DNA of 64,000 nucleotides, taken from assembly GCA_963704995.1 (NCBI GenBank), contig CAVPIM010000005.1:186001-250000 (forward strand), given 5' to 3'. Source of the stretch: RYN-230 sp963704995 (GTDB taxonomy: Bacteria; Actinomycetota; Actinomycetes; Streptosporangiales; Streptosporangiaceae). Below the pieces are notes generated by a model that was not told the DNA's origin, did not search any database, and saw only the letters and a list, made by a program, of their open reading frames with translations. Positions 27,326 through 36,436 of the stretch are shown here, piece by piece (the first letter of the stretch is position 1; each line of letters opens with the position of its first letter). Position numbers and translations under genes: made by a program.

Positions 27326-28738
27326 CTACCCACGGCCGGCTGCCGGGGGCGGCACGATGCCGCGGATAATGCCGCGGCGCAGCAGTTCCGCCGGGGTGAG
27401 CCGGAGCCGCCTGGCCACCTGCGGGGCGTCGGACGCGGGCAGCTTGAGGATGGAGGTGGCCAGCTCCGGGGCGGTCACCGCCAGGTAACTGTCATGGGCC
27501 AGCCACAGGTTCCCGGGCGACGCCAGGGCGAGCGCCCCGCCCGACACTCCCTCGCCGATGACTACCGACGTGATGGGGACGGGGCAGGATGCGACCGCGA
27601 TGAACAGCTCGGCGATCGCCGGGCCGGTGCCGGCCGCCTCGTCGGCGGGCGCGGCCGCCGCACCCGGCGTGTCGATCAGGGTCAGGACAGGCCGGCCGAA
27701 GCGCGCGGCCAGGGCGAGCAGGCGGGTCGCGGTCCGGAACCCGGCGGCTGTCGTGGGCCGCCCGGTCTGCGCGATGTAGCCGGCCGTGGTGGCGCCGCGG
27801 CGGCCGAAACCGCAGCGCAGGGCGGTGTCCACGCCGCCGCAGCGATCGCCGCGGATCTCGAAGGTTTCCTCGAAGTAGCTGGCCAGCCAGCGGGCCGCGC
27901 GGTCCCGCGGGGCGTTCCTCGCCCTGATGACCTGGGCCCAGGCATCATGGCCCTGATCGCCCGCGCCCGGTCCGCCCGATCCGGCGGGCGGGGCATGCGC
28001 CGGGACGGGAAGGGGCACCCGGTCAGCGCGGTCACTCCGCGAGCGCGGCGACAGCAGCCGGACGAGCGTGGCCACCACGGCGCGGAGGCCGTCCGGGGGT
28101 GAGAGCACATCGACGAAGCCGTGCGCCCACTGGCCATCGGCCAGGAACTCCGCCGAGCCCGGGTCCACGCCACCCGGGCGGGTGCGCGAACCGGAGAAGC
28201 TGACCCGCGCGGCCGGCACGCCGATGAGCACATCGGCCCCGGCGACGAGCGACGCCCACACGCCGCCGGTGGTCGGGTCACCTGCCACCGCGATGTGCGG
28301 GATGCCAGCGCGCCGGGCGGCGGCGATCGCGGCGGCGACGGTGTGCATCTGCACCAGCGCGCTGGTGCCCTCCTGCATCCTCGATCCGCCCGAGGCGGCC
28401 ACGCAGACGACGGGGAGGCGCCTGGCCACGGCGACGGAGCACGCCCGGGCAATCCGCGCGCCTTCCGCGGTACCCATCGATCCGCCCATGAACGCGAACT
28501 CGAAGCCGACGATCACGCACGGCTCGCCGCCGACCGTGGCCACGGCCGTGGTCACGGCATGCCGGGCGCCGGCCGATTCCCGGGCCCGGCGCAACTGGTC
28601 CTCGTAGCCTGGCCAGCCGCTGGGATTGCCCGCCTCGATCCGCTCGCCGAAATGGTCCAGGCTGCCCGGGTCCGCAATCACGTGGTAGAGCGCGCGGGGC
28701 GCGGCTGGCCCGGTCGCGGCGGCCGGGTCAGCGGTCAT
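27326..28738 (-). CDS. Fused AccD-AccA type carboxyltransferase
   Basis: 470 residues combining both carboxyltransferase halves. N-half: GSLDHFGERIEAGNPSGW, FAFMGGSMGTAEGARI and ASGGSRMQEG (AccD-like). C-half: VLTLIDTPGAAAAPADEA and ITSVVIGEGVSGGALALA (AccA-like oxyanion-hole region). The zinc ribbon usual at the AccD N-terminus is missing. No biotin carboxylase or biotin carrier is in the window. It is the last gene of the Liv/CoA-transferase operon; its start overlaps the CoA-transferase stop by 11 bases. It could carboxylate or decarboxylate an acyl-CoA made by that enzyme. Confidence 0.85.
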   Translation of the reverse strand: MTADPAAATGPAAPRALYHVIADPGSLDHFGERIEAGNPSGWPGYEDQLRRARESAGARHAVTTAVATVGGEPCVIVGFEFAFMGGSMGTAEGARIARACSVAVARRLPVVCVAASGGSRMQEGTSALVQMHTVAAAIAAARRAGIPHIAVAGDPTTGGVWASLVAGADVLIGVPAARVSFSGSRTRPGGVDPGSAEFLADGQWAHGFVDVLSPPDGLRAVVATLVRLLSPRSRSDRADRVPLPVPAHAPPAGSGGPGAGDQGHDAWAQVIRARNAPRDRAARWLASYFEETFEIRGDRCGGVDTALRCGFGRRGATTAGYIAQTGRPTTAAGFRTATRLLALAARFGRPVLTLIDTPGAAAAPADEAAGTGPAIAELFIAVASCPVPITSVVIGEGVSGGALALASPGNLWLAHDSYLAVTAPELATSILKLPASDAPQVARRLRLTPAELLRRGIIRGIVPPPAAGRG

Positions 28739-29939
28739 CAGCCTGCGCCGGGCCGAGCATCGTCGCGCGGAGCTCGTCGGTGTGCTCGCCCAGCCTGGGC
28801 GGCGGCAGCCCGGGAGACAGCGCGCTGCGGCTGTAGTGCACCGGGTTGCCCGGCAGCCGGATGCTGCCCAGCAGCGGATGGTCTACTTCCCAGATCATGT
28901 TCCCGGCCCGCGCCTGCTCGCTGTCGTAGACCCGGTCCAGGGTCTTCAGCTCCCCCGCGGGGACACCGGCCTCGCGCAGGGCGGTCAGCCACTCGGCCAC
29001 CGTGCGCATGGCCAGGCTGGCGTTGAGGATGCGGTGCAGCGCGGTGATGTTGCCCAGCCGGGCGGCGTTGGTGCCGAACCGGGCATCCGCGGCGTCCAGC
29101 CCGGCCAGCGGGGCGAACCGCCGCCAGATGTCCTCGTTTCCGACCGCGATGACCAGCGGGCCGTCGGCCGCATCGAACACGCCGTACGGGGCGACGGTCG
29201 GATGATGATTCCCCGAGGGCCCCGGCACCTGGCCCGCGATCAGGTACCGGGTCGCCTGGAAGGTGTGAATGCCGATCTGCGCGGCGAGCAGCGAGGTGGA
29301 CACCCGCTGCCCGAGCCCGCTGCGCTCCCGTTCCACCAGGGCGCCGAGCACGCCGATCACCCCGAACAGGCCCGCGCTGACGTCGGCGATCGGGACGCCG
29401 ACCTTGACCGCCGGGCTGCCCGTCGTCCCGGTCAGGCTCATCAGCCCGCCCTCGGCCTGCAGGATCTGGTCATAGCCTGCCCGGTCGCTGTCCGGGCCGG
29501 TCTCGCCGAAGCCGGAGATGGCCAGCCGGACGAGCCGCGGGTTCAGCTCACCCAGCCGGTCATCGCCCAGCCCGAGCCGGTCCATCACCCCGGGCCGGAA
29601 ATTCTCGATCAGCACATCAGCCCAGCGCACCAGGGCATCGACGAACTCGCGCTCGCCGGGCGCCTTCAGGTCGATGGCCACGCTCCGCTTTCCCCGGTTA
29701 GCCGACAGGAAGTAGGTGCTCTCGGGCCCGGCCGCGGTGGGCATGAACGGCGGCCCCCACCGCCTCGTGTCATCCCCCGCTCCCGGCCGCTCGACTTTGA
29801 TGACCTCGGCGCCCAGGTCGCCGAGCAGCATCGCCGCGTACGGGCCGGCGAGCACCCGCGCCAGGTCAAGCACGTGCAGGCCGGCCAGCGGGCCGGCCGC
29901 ATCATGACCTTGCGCCGGTGGTGGAGGGGGCACCGCCAT
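28728..29939 (-). CDS. Family III CoA-transferase (CaiB/BaiF)
   Basis: 403 residues. LHVLDLARVLAGPYAAMLLGDLGAEVIKVE is split across the start of the fold; YFLSANRGKRSVAIDLK and NFRPGVMDRLGLG follow; the catalytic aspartate is expected in AGYDQILQAEGGLM. It moves CoA between organic acids and would activate whatever the linked ABC transporter imports. Closest named types include formyl-, oxalyl- and succinyl-CoA-dependent transferases; sequence alone does not choose among them. Intact frame; 87 bases after the binding-protein gene. Confidence 0.9.
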   Translation of the reverse strand: MAVPPPPPAQGHDAAGPLAGLHVLDLARVLAGPYAAMLLGDLGAEVIKVERPGAGDDTRRWGPPFMPTAAGPESTYFLSANRGKRSVAIDLKAPGEREFVDALVRWADVLIENFRPGVMDRLGLGDDRLGELNPRLVRLAISGFGETGPDSDRAGYDQILQAEGGLMSLTGTTGSPAVKVGVPIADVSAGLFGVIGVLGALVERERSGLGQRVSTSLLAAQIGIHTFQATRYLIAGQVPGPSGNHHPTVAPYGVFDAADGPLVIAVGNEDIWRRFAPLAGLDAADARFGTNAARLGNITALHRILNASLAMRTVAEWLTALREAGVPAGELKTLDRVYDSEQARAGNMIWEVDHPLLGSIRLPGNPVHYSRSALSPGLPPPRLGEHTDELRATMLGPAQADDR

Positions 29940-30026
29940 CGCATCCTTTCTGGTCCGCGCAGGTCGCGGCCGAACCCTGGCCCGCGCCGCATCGCCGGCG
30001 CGGGCGGGCCAGGGCCCGGCGGCGGC

Positions 30027-31289
30027 TTACGGCGTCGCGGCCGCGAGCGCGCTCGCCGACATCACGGAAATCTGCTGCTCCACCCCGGCGGCCGAGGACT
30101 GGAAGGCGCCGTACGGGCCGAACGTGTTGTTGTACTTGTTGTAGTCGAGGCTGCCGCTGGCCCCCTCGTAGTTGATCTTCGTACCGGCCTTCAGCAGCCT
30201 CAGGCACGTCGCGTACGTAAAGCACGCGGTGCCGGGCGGATTCGTCACCTTGGTCATGTCGTGGGCGACGGTGGTGCCGTCGGTGGTCTTCGCGTAGTCA
30301 TCGGCCAGAGCCAGCGAGATGAGGGCGTCGTAGGCGTAATTCGCGTTGGCCAGCGGTCCGGCCGCCTTCTGGCTCGGGTAGAGCTTGTTGAACAGGCCCA
30401 GGAAGGCGCTGCTCGCGTTCCCGCTGACCGAAGTCCCGTAGATCGAGGTCAGATGGGCGTGCGCGGTCGCGTAGCCGATGGCCTTGAGGTAGTCGCTGCC
30501 GCTGGTGACGTCCGTGCCGACCCAGGGGATCGACTGGCCGCCGAGTTGCTTGACCTCGCGGAACAGGACGGCGGCCGTCGGCGGGTCCTCCTGCGTGAAG
30601 ATCACTTGCGGGTGGTAGCCGAGGGCCTGGCGCACCTGGCTCAGGTACGAGGTCTGGTCCGGGGTCACGATGATGGTCTTCAGGATGGTGCCGCCCAGCT
30701 TGGTGAACGTGTCCGCCACCGGCTTCAGGAACGTCTGCGCGGCCGGGTCTGAGTAGAAGAGCATGACCGCCCGCTTGTAGCCCTTCTGGTGCGCATACAG
30801 CGCCATGGCCACGCCGAGCTGGGAGTCGGACGGGCTGTCCCGGAAGAAGTACGGGTCGGTCTGGTGGTCGCGGGCGGTGTCGCCGCCCTGGAACTCGTCC
30901 ACGATGTGGTTGGAGTCCAGGATGGGCTCGACCCCGTTGATTTCCTGGGTCTCCGGGCCTATCACGCCGCTGACGCTCTTGGTCAGCATCTGGTTCGTCG
31001 CGGTGACGCCGTCAGCGACGTCGCAGCTGGTGTCGCCCGTCACCAGCTGGACCTTGCGGCCCAGCACCCCGCCGGCCGAGTTGATCTCACTCTGGGCCAC
31101 CTTGGCGCCCTGCAGCATCGCCTGTCCCAGGCTGGCCAGGCGGCCGGTGAAGCAGGAAAGGACGCCGTAGGTGACCGGGCCGGATGAACTGCCGCCCCCG
31201 GACCCTCCGCTGCCCGACGAGGCACAGGCGGCGAGCAGGACGGCGGCCGCGCAGGCGCCGGCGGTCCTGCTGATCATAGGATTTTTCAC
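30027..31289 (-). CDS. ABC transporter substrate-binding lipoprotein, branched-chain amino-acid/organic-acid type
   Basis: 420 residues with a lipobox in LLAACASS and a Gly/Ser linker, then a Peripla_BP_6 fold: VTYGVLSCFTGRLASLGQ, GAKVAQSEINSAGGVLGRKV, GVIGPETQEINGVEPIL. The LivK/AmiC-like family binds amino acids, amides, urea or aromatic and dicarboxylic acids. GTG 31289 is chosen because AAAGGAG lies 7 bases upstream; the open frame runs further. It sits after the transport ATPases in the same operon. Confidence 0.92.
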   Translation of the reverse strand: MKNPMISRTAGACAAAVLLAACASSGSGGSGGGSSSGPVTYGVLSCFTGRLASLGQAMLQGAKVAQSEINSAGGVLGRKVQLVTGDTSCDVADGVTATNQMLTKSVSGVIGPETQEINGVEPILDSNHIVDEFQGGDTARDHQTDPYFFRDSPSDSQLGVAMALYAHQKGYKRAVMLFYSDPAAQTFLKPVADTFTKLGGTILKTIIVTPDQTSYLSQVRQALGYHPQVIFTQEDPPTAAVLFREVKQLGGQSIPWVGTDVTSGSDYLKAIGYATAHAHLTSIYGTSVSGNASSAFLGLFNKLYPSQKAAGPLANANYAYDALISLALADDYAKTTDGTTVAHDMTKVTNPPGTACFTYATCLRLLKAGTKINYEGASGSLDYNKYNNTFGPYGAFQSSAAGVEQQISVMSASALAAATP

Positions 31290-31366
31290 GCTGGTTCTCC
31301 TTTGTCCGGTGCGGGCGTCTGGGCTCCCGCCGAACCTCCGGCGCGCCCCGGCATCCACGCGGCGTG

Positions 31367-32096
31367 TCAATTCATGCGGCCGACGTAAAGCTCCACGACG
31401 TTCTCGTCGTGCAGCAGTTCCTGTGCGGGACCGTCCAGCCTGTTGCGCCCGAGCACGAGGATGTAGCCCCAGTGCGCATGGCGAAGCGTGCGCCGGGTGT
31501 TCTGCTCGACGACGCAGATCCCGACGCCAGTTGCGGCGATTTTCTCGATCTGCTCCCAGAGCGCACCCTGGAGCAGCGGGGACAGCCCGGCGCTCGGCTC
31601 GTCGAGCAGCATCACGGCCGGTTCCAGCATGAGCGCCCGGGCCATGGCCAGCATGCTGCGCTGGCCTCCGCTGAGCATTCCCGCCCGCCGCCGCATGGCC
31701 GCGCGGAGGTCAGGGAACAGCTCACCCAGTTCCTCGATGCGGGCGGCCGTGCCGCGGCGGCGCGTGTACGCCCCCATCTCCAGGTTCTCCCGCACGGTGA
31801 GATCCGGGAACACGTTGGAGACCTGCGGGACGTAGCCGAGCCCGCGCCTGACCAGTTTCTCCGGGGCGAGGTTGGTCGTCGCCTTGGCCCCGGACATACA
31901 CCTCGCCGCGGGACACTTTCAGCACTCCGCTCAGCGCCTTGAGCAGCGTGGACTTGCCGGCGCCGTTCGGCCCGACGATCGCGGTGATCTTCTTGGCGTG
32001 GACCGCCAGCGAGATGTCCTCGATGATCGGCGCCCCGCCGTACCCGGCGGTCAGGCCCTCGGCTCGCAGCACAACCTCAGCCGGTTGCTCATTCAT
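31367..32096 (-). CDS. livF: ABC transporter ATP-binding protein, LivF type (one frame break)
   Basis: Walker A is VGPNGAGKSTLLKAL near the N-terminus, the signature is LSGGQRSMLAMARAL, and Walker B is AVMLLDEPSAGLSP. A break near 31895 divides GEVYV from the segment with LGYVPQVSNVFPDLTV (Q-loop). Joined, it is about 242 residues, normal for LivF. Its start overlaps the livG stop by 8 bases. Confidence 0.88.
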
Positions 32097-32865
32097 GGCT
32101 CAGGTCCATCCCGAGATACGCGTCGACCACCCTCGGGTTGTCACGCAGGCCGGCGAATGGGCCCTGCGCGATGACCTCGCCGAGATCCATCACCACCACC
32201 TGATCGCAGGTCCGCTCGATGAAGGGCAGATTGTGCTCGACCACGATCACCGCGGCGCCCTCGGCCGCGAAGTGCCCGACGGCATCGCCGATCCGCGCGC
32301 CGAGCACGGGGTTAACCCCGCCCATCGGCTCGTCCAGGATGATCAAGCGGGGCCCGGCGGCGGCGATGCGGGCGAACTCCAGCAGCCGCTTCTGGCCGCC
32401 GCTCAGCCGCACCGCGAGCTCGTTCTTCAGCTCGGCCAGCTGGAAGCGCTCCAGGATGATCCTGATCTCGGCCCGGTCGGCTTCCTCGGCCCGGCGGATC
32501 CGGCGCGCCCTGGTCATCGACCGCCACAGGGACTCGTTGGCGAATCGCCGCCGGGCCAGCAGGAGGTTGTCCATGACGGTGAGGTTGCGCCATTCACGGG
32601 GGGTCTGGAACGTCCGGATCAGCCCCAGCCGGGAGATGACGTCGGGACGCTTGCCGATCAGTTGCTCGCCGCCGAACCGGACGCTGCCGGAGTCGGGACG
32701 GCCGAACCCGGACACCAGGTCCACGACCGTGCTCTTGCCCGCTCCGTTCGGCCCGATCAGCCCGACGACCTGACCTTCGGGAACCGAGAACGTGCACTGC
32801 CGCACGGCGTGGATGCCGCCGAAGGATTTCGTGAGGCCCTCGATCTCGAGCAGCGCCGCGCTCAT
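32089..32865 (-). CDS. livG: ABC transporter ATP-binding protein, LivG type
   Basis: 258 residues, intact. Walker A GLIGPNGAGKSTVVDL, Q-loop LIRTFQTPREW, signature RLSGGQKRLLEFARI, Walker B PRLIILDEPMGGV, and the LivG C-terminal PRVVDAYLGMD. ATG 32865 overlaps the livM stop; an upstream extension of the frame is not conserved. Confidence 0.93.
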   Translation of the reverse strand: MSAALLEIEGLTKSFGGIHAVRQCTFSVPEGQVVGLIGPNGAGKSTVVDLVSGFGRPDSGSVRFGGEQLIGKRPDVISRLGLIRTFQTPREWRNLTVMDNLLLARRRFANESLWRSMTRARRIRRAEEADRAEIRIILERFQLAELKNELAVRLSGGQKRLLEFARIAAAGPRLIILDEPMGGVNPVLGARIGDAVGHFAAEGAAVIVVEHNLPFIERTCDQVVVMDLGEVIAQGPFAGLRDNPRVVDAYLGMDLSHE

Positions 32866-33932
32866 TCGGGGCCCCCGTCTTCGGCCGGCTGCCCTTCGCT
32901 GGCCTGCGGCCGGAGCGGCTGACCCGCGCACGGCGCTGGCCGGGTGAGTCGGCACCTTGGCTCGCGGCAGCGGCGCGCCGGGCAGGTCCCGCCACGGGCA
33001 GCTCCTGGTCCACCCCGGGCCGCTCTTTGACGATGCCTTCCGGCCGGAACCTGAGCATCAGGATGATCAGGAGCCCGATGAGGACCTGGCGCATCGCCGG
33101 GCCGAATTCGGGCCGCGACGCAGGCGACGGCAGGAACCGGGTGAGCTCGATGAATCCGGGGTAGACGACGAAAACGCCCAGGATGACGCCGCGGGGGTTG
33201 CCGCGGCCGCCGACGAGGATCGCCGCGTAGATGATCAGGAGTTCCTGGGGCGTCCAGGCCGACGGGTTGAAGGCGCTGATGAACACGGCGAACAGGCCGC
33301 CGGTCAGGCCGGCCAGCGCGGAGCCGAACAAGTAGGCGCGGTACTTGGTCCAGAACACACTGCGGCCGTAGGCGGCCGCGGCCCGCTCGTCCTCGCGCAC
33401 CGACCGCAGCATCCGGCCGAACGGGCTCCGCGACAGCCGCTGGACCAGGAGATAGGCCAGGAACAAGATGACCAGGACGGCGCAGAAGAAGAAGATCCGG
33501 TAGCCGTTGTAGGTCAGGCCCAGCGCGGTCTGCCCCGGGTTGATCAGCCCGTAGACGCCGTTGTACCCGTCGAACAGCGGCGTGTAGTTCTCGACGATGA
33601 GGTAGAGCGCGCTCGACCGCGCCGAGGGTCGTCACCGCGAAGTAGATGTCGCGCAGGTTGCGCAGGGCGACGGCGCCGATGACGGCCGCGAGGCAGACGA
33701 CCGCGGCCATGGCCAGCAGTATCGCCAGCGGAAGGGGGAGCCGCCAGCCGATGATGTACTGCACGGGCGGCGTCGGCTTGCCGATGGCCAGGACGAAGGT
33801 CATGTAGCTGCCGAGGGCCAGGTACCCGTAGAAGGCCAGGTCGAAGTCCCCGGTCCAGCCCCAGATCACATCCAGGCCCAGGGCCAGGATGGCGAAGATG
33901 GCCGCCTCGGTGAAGACGCTGATCCAGTACAT
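32862..33932 (-). CDS. livM: ABC transporter permease, LivM type (frame-broken)
   Basis: Membrane subunit with about nine helices: FTEAAIFAILALGLDVIWG, GDFDLAFYGYLALGSYMTFV, VRSLRDIYF-like ALRNLRDIYFAVTTLG, then after a break near 33620 LYLIVENYTPLFDGYNG, RMLRSVREDERAAAAYG and IYAAILVGGRGNPRGVILG (the EAA-like loop that contacts the ATPases). The C-terminal tail reads in two frames; a second shift there is needed to reach the TGA that overlaps the livG start. It starts at ATG 33932, sharing one base with the livH stop. Confidence 0.85.
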   Translation of the reverse strand: MYWISVFTEAAIFAILALGLDVIWGWTGDFDLAFYGYLALGSYMTFVLAIGKPTPPVQYIIGWRLPLPLAILLAMAAVVCLAAVIGAVALRNLRDIYFAVTTLGAVERALPHRRELHAAVRRVQRRLRADQPGADRAGPDLQRLPDLLLLRRPGHLVPGLSPGPAAVAEPVRPDAAVGARGRAGRGRLRPQCVLDQVPRLLVRLRAGRPDRRPVRRVHQRLQPVGLDAPGTPDHLRGDPRRRPRQPPRRHPGRFRRLPRIHRAHPVPAVACVAARIRPGDAPGPHRAPDHPDAQVPAGRHRQRAARGGPGAARGGTCPARRCREPRCRLTRPAPCAGQPLRPQASEGQPAEDGGPE

Positions 33933-34814
33933 CAGGCCCGCACCGCCGTCGCGCTGCCGCGGACGAAGACCCCGTTAGGCCGGAAGAGCATGAGCAGGAC
34001 AAGAAGCAGGAAGGCGAACACCAGCTCGTAAGCCGAGCTGGTGTAGGTGCCGGCCACCTGCAGGACGATCCCCACCAGCAGGGCGCCGCCGAACGTGGCG
34101 TACGGCCGCCCGATGCCGCCCGGCCACGGTCGCCGTGATGGTCAGCAGCAGGAAGCTGAAGCCCAGCGTCGGGCTGAAGGTTCCGACCGTGTCAGCCAGC
34201 ACGAATCCCGCGAAGCCCGACACCGCCCCGGCCAGGGCCCAGGTCTGCATCACGATCCGGCGCGCGGGGATCCCGCTCACCTGGGCCAGCACGCGGTCCT
34301 GCGAGACCGCCCGGAGCGCCTTGCCGAAGCGCGTCCGCTGCAGGAGCAGGTAGATGAGCCCGGCCACGGCCAGCGCGGAGCAGATCACCTCGATGTCGGA
34401 GGTCGTCCACAGGAACGGCCCGACGTGGTGCAGGCTGCCCTGCGCGAACGTGTACGAGACGTTCGCCGCCCCGTAGACCATGACCAGCAGGTTCTGCAGG
34501 ATGAGCGACGCGCCGAGCGTGGCGATGAAGACCGTGATGCCGCTGCGCCCGCGGAACTGCTCGATCAGCCCGGCGTTCAGGACCAGCCCGGCCACCAGCC
34601 CGGCGGCCGCGGCCACCAGCGCGGCCAGGGCGACGTTCTGATGGAAGATCGCCTGCGCGCTGTACGCGGCGTAGGCGCCGATGGTGAGGAATTCACCGTG
34701 CGCGAAGTTGGCCACGCGGCTGACCGCGTACTCAAGCGTGAACGCGACGGCGGAAAGCGACAGGATCGCCGCCGTCGAGAGCCCGATGCCGACGCTTACC
34801 AGGAAAGCGCTCAT
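33932..34814 (-). CDS. livH: ABC transporter permease, LivH type (one frame break)
   Basis: First gene of the transport operon. SVGIGLSTAAILSLSAVAFTLEYAV, RVANFAHGEFLTIGAYAAY and LGASLILQNLLVMVYG are typical of LivH, and RFGKALRAVSQDRVLAQVSGIPARR is the coupling loop. A break near 34125 separates TITATVAG from the end helix, whose true frame ends RPNGVFVRGSATAVRA. The start ATG 34814 has GAGGGA upstream. The upstream region is shared with the divergent GntR regulator. Confidence 0.88.
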
Positions 34815-35028
34815 GTCATCCCTCAGCGGGACTAGGGGGCGGGGGTTGAGCGGAAGGTGACAAAGAGAGTAAGTGGCTCAGCCAGTAGCCCGAACCATAA
34901 TGTTGGCTATCCTGGGTGTCAACGGGTCCCGGCTGACCTGCGGCTGAGGACATGAGCGAGGATGTGCTAATTGCGGCGGCATCAGGCCAGGGCGCAGCCC
35001 GGCTAGAGGATTGAGGCGACACAGCGAC
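34815..35028. promoter_or_regulatory. Divergent promoter region of the Liv operon and GntR gene
   Basis: About 210 bases between divergent starts, AT-richer than its surroundings. It contains the near-palindrome TGGCTCAGCCA at 34874-34884 and a related TTGGCTATCCTGG near 34903. Operators of GntR/FadR proteins are short palindromes of this kind, so this is the likely site of control; the exact operator is not proven by sequence. Confidence 0.45.
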
Positions 35029-35781
35029 ATGGGAGCGGGTCACCGGGCCGGCCGGCCGAGCACGGAATCCCTGCGGGCTCCGGACCGGCGCCGTCTCTAC
35101 GAGCAGCTGGCCGCCCGGCTGCTCGACTATGTCGAGGTCACCGGGCTGGGTGTGGGCGACCGGCTGCCCTCGGAGCGGGATCTCGCCGCGGCCCTTCAGG
35201 TGAGCCGGGCATCAGTCCGCCAGGCCACGGTCGCGCTGGAGGTGCGCGGGACGCTGGAGGTGCGCCACGGCGATGGCATCTACCTCAGCTCGCTGCCCAA
35301 CGACTCAGGCCACCTTATGGAGCTGATGACGCAGCGGCACCGGCTGCCCGCGATCCTGGAGGCCCGCGAGGCGCTGGAGACTCAGCTGGCCGCGCTCGCC
35401 GCGGTGCGCCGGACCGAGGCGGATATCGCGGAGATGGACAGTGCGCTCGAAGCGATGGCCGCCGACATCGAGGCCGACGGTCTGGGCGAGGACGGCGACC
35501 GGCTGTTCCACGAGGCCGTCACCAGGACGGCCCGCAGCGCGCTGCTGGCCGATTTCATGGCCGCGCTGGCCGTGCCGATCAGCGAAACCCGGCGCAGCTC
35601 GCTGGGTGAGCCGGGACGGCCTCCCCGCTCGCTGAACGCGCATCACCGCATCCTGGAGGCCATCCGCCGCGGAGACGCGCCGGGAGCACGGCAGGCCATG
35701 CGCCGCCACGTGAAAATGGTGGCCGACATCGGGCTGCTCAGGTGGTCGGCGGTCGAGCCGGACGGCGACCGCCGGGCCTGA
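35029..35781 (+). CDS. GntR family regulator, FadR (FCD) subfamily
   Basis: 250 residues. N-terminal winged helix: RRRLYEQLAARLLDYVE, GDRLPSERDLAAALQVSR and SVRQATVALEVRGTLEVRHG. C-terminal all-helical FCD domain: ILEAREALETQLAALAAVRR, DRLFHEAVTRTARSAL, and histidines in NAHHRILEAI and MRRHVKMV that may bind a metal with the ligand. These regulators respond to organic acids or acyl-CoAs. It is divergent from the Liv/CoA-transferase operon, its probable target. ATG 35029 is preferred to an in-frame TTG at 35011. Confidence 0.88.
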   Translation: MGAGHRAGRPSTESLRAPDRRRLYEQLAARLLDYVEVTGLGVGDRLPSERDLAAALQVSRASVRQATVALEVRGTLEVRHGDGIYLSSLPNDSGHLMELMTQRHRLPAILEAREALETQLAALAAVRRTEADIAEMDSALEAMAADIEADGLGEDGDRLFHEAVTRTARSALLADFMAALAVPISETRRSSLGEPGRPPRSLNAHHRILEAIRRGDAPGARQAMRRHVKMVADIGLLRWSAVEPDGDRRA

Positions 35782-35856
35782 CATCCGCCGGGCCCGCCGC
35801 AGGCCCGCGATCCGCCGCCCGCGGGCCGCCCGCACGCGGCTGCGCGGCCTGCCGGA

Positions 35857-36432
35857 CTACAGGCCCGGGGCGCCCCAGACCGCGAACCAGCGGCTCAGGT
35901 CGGGCTCGATCTTCAGGTCGGCCCCGACCGACGCCGCGCACCTGTAGTTCGACGGAGTTGTCCCGCTGCTGGCCGGACTTGGGCACGAACGGGTAGAACG
36001 TGCCCCGCTTGTACAGGTAGACGATGCCCACCCGGCGCACGGCGTCGCTGGTGAAGCTGACCAGGGTGCACAGCAGCTGCGGCCCGAACCCGCCGTCAGC
36101 CAGCGAGGAGTTCACCGCGTGCAGGTCGGTGACCAGCGCCTCGAAGTCATCCGTTGGCGTGCTGGCAGGTCAGCCACGTGAACCCGTAGGAATCGGTGCT
36201 CACTTCGACCGAGGCGGTCCCCGAGCCCATGGCTGAGCAGCTCGCGGACGTCCTTCTCGATGTCCCCGAACGCCTTGCCCTCGGCGGCCCGGAAGCAGAC
36301 CGAGCCGGTGCCGGTGGGCACCAGGTTCATCCCCGCTTCCAGCGTGATCGCCGCCGTGGGCAGGGAGAACAGCTCGTCCAGGTTCGGCTGGACCGGCTTG
36401 GTCCGGCCCAGGATCGTGTCCAGGAATCCCAC
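35857..36432 (-). CDS. pspAB: PspA-associated protein PspAB (three frame breaks)
   Basis: Read across frames: MGFLDTILGRTKPVQPNLDE, TGTGSVCFRAAEGKAFGDIE, then VEVSTDSYGFTWL, VTDLHAVNSSLADGGFGPQLL, VYLYKRGTFYPF, and the end DLSRWFAVWGAPGL. Breaks are near 36225, 36160 and 35940. This is the roughly 190-residue actinobacterial protein regularly found with PspA; its biochemical role is unknown. It starts 4 bases after the HtpX stop, so the two are one transcription unit. Confidence 0.8.
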
Positions 36433-36436
36433 TGCG

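Noticed and set aside
28782..30752. A 656-codon plus-strand frame opposite the CoA-transferase and binding-protein genes
   Set aside because: Antisense shadow of two recognisable genes, without motifs of its own.
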